Shown: piece after piece, positions 59,105 through 64,000 of the stretch
Layout of the letters: every line of letters begins with the position of its first letter
How positions within the stretch are numbered: position 1 is the first letter of the stretch
Source of the DNA: Streptomyces aureus
GTDB taxonomy: Bacteria > Actinomycetota > Actinomycetes > Streptomycetales > Streptomycetaceae
Length of the DNA: 64,000 nt
Assembly: GCF_000725495.1 (NCBI RefSeq)
Contig: NZ_JNZD01000031.1
Span: 1-64,000 of the forward strand
Reading direction: 5' to 3'
Made by a program: the position numbers and the translations under genes
Notes under the pieces: generated by a model
Told to the model about the DNA's origin: nothing
The model's input: only the letters and a program-made list of their open reading frames with translations
Database searches by the model: none

Positions 59105-59980
59105 ATGACACTCCCCCTGGTCGTGGGCGTCGACGGATCGGACGGCAGCCTCGTGGCCGTCGACTGGGCGGTGGACCTGGCCACACGCGGCCGGCTTCCG
59201 CTGCGGCTGGTCCACGCGTCGCTGTGGGAGCGGTACGAGGGAGCGTTGCCGACGCTGAGCCGTGAACGTTCCTCCGAGCGGGTCCTGGCGGAACACATCG
59301 TCGCCTCGGCGGCGGAACGGGTCCTCCGGCAGAACCCCGACCTGAGCGTCTCGACGCAGACGGTGCCCGCCGAGGCCGTTTCCGCGCTCCTGGACGAAGG
59401 GCGGAACGCCACCGCCCTGATCACCGGTTCGCGGGGCCGCGGCGAGTTGAAAGGGACGCTGCTCGGTTCCGTGGGGCTGTCGGTCGCGGCCCGCGCCGCG
59501 TGCCCGGTCGTCGTGGTCCGCGGGGACAAGGCCGCTCTGGCCGGATCCCATGAGCGCATCGTGCTCGGTGCGGGTGACCTCGACACCTGTCGGGAAGCCG
59601 TCGCCTTCGCGTTCCGGGAGGCCGAGGCCCGCGGGTGCGAGCTGGATGTCGTCCGGGCCTGGCGGTGTCCGGTCCGGGAGGCGGACGGTTCCACCGCCTC
59701 GGCGGAGGATCCGGAGCACCAGCACGAAAAGCAGGCCGCCGCCCTCATCGCGGATCTGGTCGCCGACGCGTCCGCCGCGCACCCGGACGTCCGGGTGTCC
59801 CGTACGGCGGTCGAGGGAGCGGCGCGCAAGGTGCTGGTCCACCGCTCGGCCGCGGCCGACCTGGTGGTCCTCGGGGCGCGTCGCAGGTCCGGCCGCGTCG
59901 GGTTCCAGCTGGGGCGGATCAGCCACACCCTGCTGCACCACGCCGATTGCCCGGTGGCGGTCGTACCGAACCGGGCTTGA
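59105..59980 (+). CDS. Tandem universal stress protein (two Usp domains)
   Basis: A 291-residue protein with two UspA folds. Domain 1: LPLVVGVDGSDGSLVAVDWAV and ITGSRGRGELKGTLLGSVGLS (ATP motif). Domain 2: ERIVLGAGDLDTCREAVAFA and LGARRRSGRVGFQLGRISH, a weaker nucleotide motif. Such tandem proteins are common in Streptomyces redox-stress clusters. ATG 59105 is preferred over GTG 59096 as it gives the family-like start MTLPLVV. A GGCCCCT box lies about 80 nt upstream. Confidence 0.88.
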   Translation: MTLPLVVGVDGSDGSLVAVDWAVDLATRGRLPLRLVHASLWERYEGALPTLSRERSSERVLAEHIVASAAERVLRQNPDLSVSTQTVPAEAVSALLDEGRNATALITGSRGRGELKGTLLGSVGLSVAARAACPVVVVRGDKAALAGSHERIVLGAGDLDTCREAVAFAFREAEARGCELDVVRAWRCPVREADGSTASAEDPEHQHEKQAAALIADLVADASAAHPDVRVSRTAVEGAARKVLVHRSAAADLVVLGARRRSGRVGFQLGRISHTLLHHADCPVAVVPNRA

Positions 59981-60119
59981 TGGGCCCTTGCCCCCGACTG
60001 TCTCGCCCCGGCCCGGCAACTGCCCTGGCCGCTGGGTGACTTCGAGGATTCGCCGGCCGGGAAGCGCGTGCGGTCTGGATGCACGCGCTTCCCGGCCGTC
60101 GCAGCGGAGACCGGGCCCG

Positions 60120-60629
60120 TCAGCCTTCGTCGCCCCCGTGCGAGGCCGTCTTCGAGTAGCCGTCGTGCCACGCCGCCTTCGCGCCCGAGTCGCCGATGCG
60201 GTACACGTCCACGACGGCTCCGGTGGCCACCGCGAGCGACAGCACCGCGGCGGCGACCCGCACCGGCGTGCCGGGGCGGCGCGGGGCGTCGGAGTCCGCG
60301 GACGCCGGGGTGCGACCGACCTTCCACCACAGGGCGAGGGCCAGCACGAACAGGCCCCCGGCCCAGGGAAGGAGCCCGTCCCCGAGCTCGGCGTGGCGGC
60401 GCACCAGTGCGTTGTCGGCGACGTGTCCCTCCAGCCATTCACCCGCGTTCGAGGTGAGCGGCACGCTCACCAGCGTGACCAGCGCGAGCAACGGCAGCAC
60501 GAGGCCCAGACGCCGGGCCGCGGCGGGCCATATCGCGCAGACGACGAGGGCGAGCGCGGTCAGGGGAACGAGGACGACCACGAAATGCACCAGCAGTACG
60601 TGCGCGGGCAGGCCGTTGACCAGGCTCAT
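60120..60629 (-). CDS. DUF2231 membrane protein
   Basis: A 169-residue membrane protein with four predicted helices and the signature GLPAHVLLVHFVVVLVPLTA, which matches DUF2231. The histidines in the first helix could ligate haem or metal, as proposed for related cytochrome-like proteins, but this is not certain. ATG 60629 is supported by GGAG 6 nt upstream. It diverges from the CBS-BON gene. Confidence 0.8.
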   Translation of the reverse strand: MSLVNGLPAHVLLVHFVVVLVPLTALALVVCAIWPAAARRLGLVLPLLALVTLVSVPLTSNAGEWLEGHVADNALVRRHAELGDGLLPWAGGLFVLALALWWKVGRTPASADSDAPRRPGTPVRVAAAVLSLAVATGAVVDVYRIGDSGAKAAWHDGYSKTASHGGDEG

Positions 60630-60771
60630 CGGCAACTCCAAGAGAAGGGTGGGTACTCACCGTGTTGATCAGGCGCGCCAGCGTGGCACAGGAATCTCTC
60701 AGGTTCCTCTGAACTCCGCGCCCGTCCGTCGCTCCCGGCGCCGGGCTGCCAGGGTCCACCGGGGCAGCGGA

Positions 60772-60787
60772 AGGGACCGTCCGGCCC
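60772..60787. promoter_or_regulatory. GGGACC-type box between DUF2231 and CBS-BON genes
   Basis: AGGGACCGTCCGGCCC at the middle of the 303-bp divergent region resembles the box at 56691. Candidate DevR/OsdR site; the rest of the region (60630-60932) shows nothing else. Confidence 0.4.
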
Positions 60788-60932
60788 AAGCGGCCTCGGG
60801 GGGCCCGGCGGAGAGTTGAGGTGGCACCCATGACAGGGCGTGGACGCGACGGCCGACGGCCCTTATCGCTCGCCGAGCCGCACGACCGCTTCGACGTCAG
60901 GTCAGGACCGTACCGAGGAGAGGTGTTGGGAC

Positions 60933-61595
60933 ATGTCCGGCACTCCGCACATCGTCAGCGACGTGATGACCCAGACGGTCGTGGCCGTGGGTCGGGACGC
61001 TCCGTTCAAGGAGATCGTGCGCACCCTGGAACAGTGGAGGGTCAGCGCCATGCCCGTGCTGGAGGGCGAGGGACGCGTCGTCGGCGTCGTGTCCGAGGCC
61101 GACCTGCTGCCCAAGGAGGAGTTCCGGGACGAGGAACCGAGCCTGTCCCGGCAGCGCGAGCGCCTCGCCGACTCCGCCAAGGCCGGTGCGACCAGGGCCG
61201 CGGAACTCATGAGCACTCCGGCGGTCACCGTCCACGCCGACGCGACGCTCGCGCAGGCGGCCCGGATCATGGCCGTCCGACGGGTCAAGCGGCTCCCCGT
61301 GGTCGACGACGTCGGCATGCTCCAGGGCATCGTCAGCCGCGCCGACCTGCTCAAGGTGTTCCTGCGGCCCGACGACGAGATAGAGGAGGAAGTCCGCCGC
61401 ACGGTGGTGTCCTACCTCTTCCCGGGCTTCAGCCACGCCATCCACGTGACCGTGGACGAGGGGATCGTCACCCTGCGCGGACACGTCCGCGACACCTCCC
61501 TCGTCTCGGTCGCGGTGCGCCTCGTCCACGCCATCGAGGGCGTCGTGGACGTCGTACCCCAGCTCAGCGGCGAGTCCGCGGAGGCCACGTCCTGA
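60933..61595 (+). CDS. CBS-BON domain protein
   Basis: A 220-residue protein. The N-terminal two CBS motifs (VSDVMTQTVVAVGRDAPFKE, ... GVVSEADLLPKEE; AELMSTPAVTVHADATLAQA ... GIVSRADLL) are followed by a BON domain (VHVTVDEGIVTLRGHVRDTS). CBS senses adenylates; BON often binds phospholipid or surfaces. This arrangement occurs widely near stress genes in actinobacteria. ATG 60933 is favoured; the frame goes back to 60840 without support. Downstream the stop lies in a decayed tandem repeat. Confidence 0.88.
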   Translation: MSGTPHIVSDVMTQTVVAVGRDAPFKEIVRTLEQWRVSAMPVLEGEGRVVGVVSEADLLPKEEFRDEEPSLSRQRERLADSAKAGATRAAELMSTPAVTVHADATLAQAARIMAVRRVKRLPVVDDVGMLQGIVSRADLLKVFLRPDDEIEEEVRRTVVSYLFPGFSHAIHVTVDEGIVTLRGHVRDTSLVSVAVRLVHAIEGVVDVVPQLSGESAEATS

Positions 61596-61697
61596 GCGGA
61601 CGGCACGTCCTGACACACCCCCCGGCACGTTCTGACACACCCCCGGCACGTCCCGACCGGCATGTCCTGACGCGCACGCCACCTCCTGAGGCGGACG
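61585..61697 (+). repeat. Degenerate tandem repeats over the CBS-BON stop
   Basis: About six imperfect copies of a unit beginning CACGTCCTGA (14-22 bp), from 61585 to 61697. The TGA in unit 1 is the CBS-BON stop. Confidence 0.8.
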
Positions 61698-61727
61698 ACA
61701 CCCGCGACGGGGTGCTCCCGTTCAGGG

Positions 61728-62651
61728 TCACATGACCGGCAGGTCGGGGCGGACCAGCGTGCCCGACGCCCCGTGGACGATCTCGTACGCCGCGTCCAGC
61801 GCGCCGATCGCGGCCAGCCCGCCGGTGCGTTCCACGAACCGGGCCGCCGCCTCGGTCTTGGGTCCCATCGAACCCTCGGGGAAGCGTCCCCGGCGCAAGT
61901 CGGCGGGAGTGGCGCCGAGAACGGGCCGCTGGGCCGGCGTGCCGAAGTCGGCGTAGACGCAGGGCACATCGGTGAGGATGAGCAGGAAGTCGGCCTTCAG
62001 TTCCTCGGCGAGCAGGGCCGCCGTGAGGTCCTTGTCGACGACCGCCTCCACCCCGGTGAGCGCTCCGGTGTCGGCGTCGGCGGTCACCGGGACACCTCCG
62101 CCGCCCGCGCAGACGACGAGCGCGCCGCCGGCGAGCAGCTCGTGGACGGTGTCGGTCTCCAGGACCCGTTGCGGCGCCGGGGAGGGGACGACACGGCGCC
62201 AGCCGGTGGTGTCGGCCGCGATGTGCCACCCGCGCCGACGGGCGAGCTCCGACGCGATGTCGTACGGATACACCTGGCCCACGAACTTCGTGGGGTGCTC
62301 GAACGCGGGGTCGTCGGCCCGGACCAGGGTGTGGGTGACCAGGGCGATCGTCCGGTGTCCGGGCAGGGCGTCGTGCAGGCTGCGCACCAGCAGGGAGCCG
62401 ATCAGGCCCTGGGTCTGCGCGCCGAGCAGGTCGAGCGGGTAGGGGGCGCTCAGCGCGGGATCGGCGGCGCTCTCGGCGGCGAGCAGGCCGATCTGGGGGC
62501 CGTTGCCGTGCGTGACGACGACCTCGTGGTCATGGGCGAGGGCGGCGATCGCGCTGGTGACGCGGTCGATGTTCGAGACCTGGACGGCCGCGTCGGGGCG
62601 TTCGCCGCGGTGCAGCAGGGCGTTGCCGCCCAGAGCGATGACGATGCGCAT
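61728..62651 (-). CDS. arcC: Carbamate kinase
   Basis: A 307-residue amino-acid-kinase-fold enzyme. RIVIALGGNALLHRGE and VVVTHGNGPQIGLLAAESA open it; ACAGGGGVPV-type and EAVVDKDLTAALLAEEL, ILTDVPCVYADFGTP and GSMGPKTEAAARFVE are diagnostic of ArcC. It makes ATP from carbamoyl phosphate, useful under oxygen limitation. ATG 62651 has TTGGAGG 8 nt upstream. No arginine deiminase gene is adjacent in the window. Confidence 0.93.
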   Translation of the reverse strand: MRIVIALGGNALLHRGERPDAAVQVSNIDRVTSAIAALAHDHEVVVTHGNGPQIGLLAAESAADPALSAPYPLDLLGAQTQGLIGSLLVRSLHDALPGHRTIALVTHTLVRADDPAFEHPTKFVGQVYPYDIASELARRRGWHIAADTTGWRRVVPSPAPQRVLETDTVHELLAGGALVVCAGGGGVPVTADADTGALTGVEAVVDKDLTAALLAEELKADFLLILTDVPCVYADFGTPAQRPVLGATPADLRRGRFPEGSMGPKTEAAARFVERTGGLAAIGALDAAYEIVHGASGTLVRPDLPVM

Positions 62652-62835
62652 GACGCGGACCTCCAAGGTGACGGCCGGGACGGCCTCGACGGTGTGCGGC
62701 GGGCGCTCCGCCCGGTGGTCGACACCGACGAAGACCGGTGGGAGGAGACCGCCCGACGGAGGCCGGTGGGAGAAGACCTCACGATTCTCGGCAGTGGACA
62801 GGGACCGAGGTCAGTGGCCGACCTTCCCCGTCCGA

Positions 62836-62848
62836 GGCCGTTGGTCCC
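62836..62848. promoter_or_regulatory. GGGACCAACGGCC box upstream of carbamate kinase
   Basis: Read on the minus strand, GGGACCAACGGCC matches 12 of 13 bases of the nitroreductase box GGGACCAATGGCC. It lies about 185 nt upstream of arcC. Candidate shared operator. Confidence 0.45.
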
Positions 62849-62855
62849 GGCCGCC

Positions 62856-62896
62856 GCCGGCCGAACGGCCCCTGGGGCAGGGGCCGTTCGGCCGGC
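62856..62896 (-). terminator. Perfect 18-bp hairpin after alcohol dehydrogenase
   Basis: Arms GCCGGCCGAACGGCCCCT and its exact complement with a 5-nt loop, 27 nt past the dehydrogenase stop. No T-run. It should separate the dehydrogenase from arcC. Confidence 0.75.
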
Positions 62897-62923
62897 GCCG
62901 TGAGCGGGCGAGCCCTCCTGTCG

Positions 62924-63994
62924 TCAGGCCGTGGGAACGGCGAGGTCCTCGTGCGAGGGCGCGCCGAGCACCACCTTGAGCGCGCCGGTGTCCGCGGCCC
63001 GCGAGAAGACGTCGTAGGCCTTCTCCATGTCGTTCAACGGGAAGGTGTGGGTGACCAGTTGCGAGGTCGGCAGCCGGCCGGCGGCGGCCATGCGCAGCAG
63101 GGTGGGCGTGGAGTGGGTGTCCACCAGGCCGGTGGTGATGGTCACGTTCTTGATCCACAGGTCTTCCAGGTGCAGTGTCGCCGGCCGGCCGTGGACGCCG
63201 ATGTTGGCCACGTGTCCGCCGGGCCGCACCATGCGCGTGCACAGCTCGAAGCTCTCCGGTACCCCGACCGCCTCGATGACCACGTCCGCGCCGAGCCCGT
63301 CGGTGAGGTCGGCGATCAGCTGCTCGGGGTCCTCGTCCGCGTCGGCCACGGCGTCGGCGCCCAGCTTCCTGGCGGCCTCCAGCCGGGACGCGGCACGGTC
63401 GACGGCGACGACGCGCTCGGGCGAGAAGAGACGGGCCGTGGCGATCGCCGCCAGACCGATGGGGCCCGCGCCGACGACGGCGAGGGTGTCCCCAGGGCGC
63501 ACGCGCCCGTTGAGGACACCGACCTCGTACGACGTCGGGAAGATGTCCGCGAGCAGGACGGCGTCCTTGTCGTCGACGGCTCCGGGCAACGCGTGCACGG
63601 ACAGGTCCGCGTAGGGCACGCGGACGTACTCGGCCTGGGTGCCGTCGATCAGGTGGCCGAGGATCCAGCCTCCGCCGCCCCGGCACTGGCCGTACATTCC
63701 CTCGCGGCAGAAGCGGCAGCGTCCGCAGGAGCTGATGCAGGACACCAGGACCCGGTCGCCGGGACGTACGGTCCGCACATCGCTGCCGACCTCCATGATC
63801 TCGCCGACCGCCTCGTGGCCGAGGACCGTTCCCGGACGCACCTCGGGAACATCGCCCTTGAGGATGTGCAGATCCGTGCCGCAGATGGTCACGGCGCCGA
63901 CCCGCACGATGGCGTCGGTGGGTTCCTTGATCGCCGGGTCCGGGACATCCTCCCAAGCGGACTGTCCGGGACCGTGGAAGACGTAGCCCTTCAT
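62924..63994 (-). CDS. Zinc-dependent alcohol dehydrogenase
   Basis: A 356-residue medium-chain dehydrogenase. Catalytic zinc ligands are C38 and H60-E61 (GHEAVGE). Structural zinc is held by C90, C93, C96 and C104 (SCGRCRFCREGMYGQC). The NAD-binding VVGAGPIGLAAIATARL follows, with an acid later in VVAVDRAASRLEAARKLGAD. It reduces aldehydes or oxidises alcohols, consistent with fermentation-like metabolism near arcC. ATG 63994 is six nt from the right edge, so its promoter is outside the window. Confidence 0.9.
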   Translation of the reverse strand: MKGYVFHGPGQSAWEDVPDPAIKEPTDAIVRVGAVTICGTDLHILKGDVPEVRPGTVLGHEAVGEIMEVGSDVRTVRPGDRVLVSCISSCGRCRFCREGMYGQCRGGGGWILGHLIDGTQAEYVRVPYADLSVHALPGAVDDKDAVLLADIFPTSYEVGVLNGRVRPGDTLAVVGAGPIGLAAIATARLFSPERVVAVDRAASRLEAARKLGADAVADADEDPEQLIADLTDGLGADVVIEAVGVPESFELCTRMVRPGGHVANIGVHGRPATLHLEDLWIKNVTITTGLVDTHSTPTLLRMAAAGRLPTSQLVTHTFPLNDMEKAYDVFSRAADTGALKVVLGAPSHEDLAVPTA

Positions 63995-64000
63995 GGTCGC

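Noticed and set aside
1..64000. CRISPR array, rRNA operon, insertion sequence, prophage or replication origin
   Set aside because: None seen: no spaced identical repeats of 25-40 bp, no transposase or integrase, no DnaA-box cluster. The IS30-like HTH protein has no catalytic domain.

Overview
The window is very GC-rich actinobacterial DNA. Its codon use (G/C in nearly every third position), many GTG and some TTG starts, 4-nt ATGA-type overlaps and gene content (lamin-tail secreted protein, delta-60/RTX secreted protein, GtrA, DUF6086, SUKH-4, PknB-type kinase, PnuC-NadR, MetYX) point strongly to Streptomyces or a close relative. Family assignments come from reading the translated sequence; no database search was run.

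Layout. 0-3.3 kb: the 5' part of a DUF4097 adhesin-like gene (leaves the window on the left), a two-domain VOC protein, a GtrA membrane protein and an HTH/MarR-like regulator. ATTGCAAT-type motifs cluster upstream of both the regulator and the DUF4097 gene. 3.3-13.2 kb: small metabolic and stress genes (GNAT, MalY/PatB-type aminotransferase, alpha/beta hydrolase, MacB/FtsX-type ABC exporter with an altered Walker B motif, CbrC, SnoaL-like, two VOC proteins, DinB). 13.5-19.2 kb: secreted proteins (lamin-tail, delta-60/DUF11/RTX, lipoprotein) and a GNAT. 19.9-25.3 kb: pntAB transhydrogenase with a strong terminator, then a divergent MFS/DeoR pair sharing nested operators. 25.3-26.5 kb: DUF6086 and dienelactone hydrolase.

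26.7-36.5 kb looks accessory. It holds a four-gene, translationally coupled operon (LRR protein, ankyrin protein with acidic tail, MoxR AAA+ ATPase, metallopeptidase-like vWA protein). Next to it are a tRNA-like gene with an abnormal anticodon arm, a SUKH-4-like immunity protein, several unrecognised small genes and a 5'-truncated LuxR regulator. This operon is the best candidate for an undescribed system.

36.5-47.9 kb: DHA2-type MFS exporter, pnuC-nadR NAD-salvage operon under a promoter overlapped by an NrtR-like palindrome, subtilase, Tat-exported multicopper oxidase, an apparently signal-less solute-binding protein, FG-GAP protein and a membrane Ser/Thr kinase. 48.2-56.6 kb: a sulfur block. 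A sulfonate-type operon (dioxygenase, ABC permease, ATPase, binding lipoprotein, FMN monooxygenase) diverges from metY-metX, and each side is preceded by a short cysteine-containing leader peptide, suggesting cysteine-responsive attenuation. 56.8-64 kb: a hypoxia/dormancy-like block (Acg-type nitroreductase, CBS, universal stress proteins, DUF2231, CBS-BON, carbamate kinase, zinc alcohol dehydrogenase) with recurring GGGAC-type boxes resembling DevR/OsdR sites.
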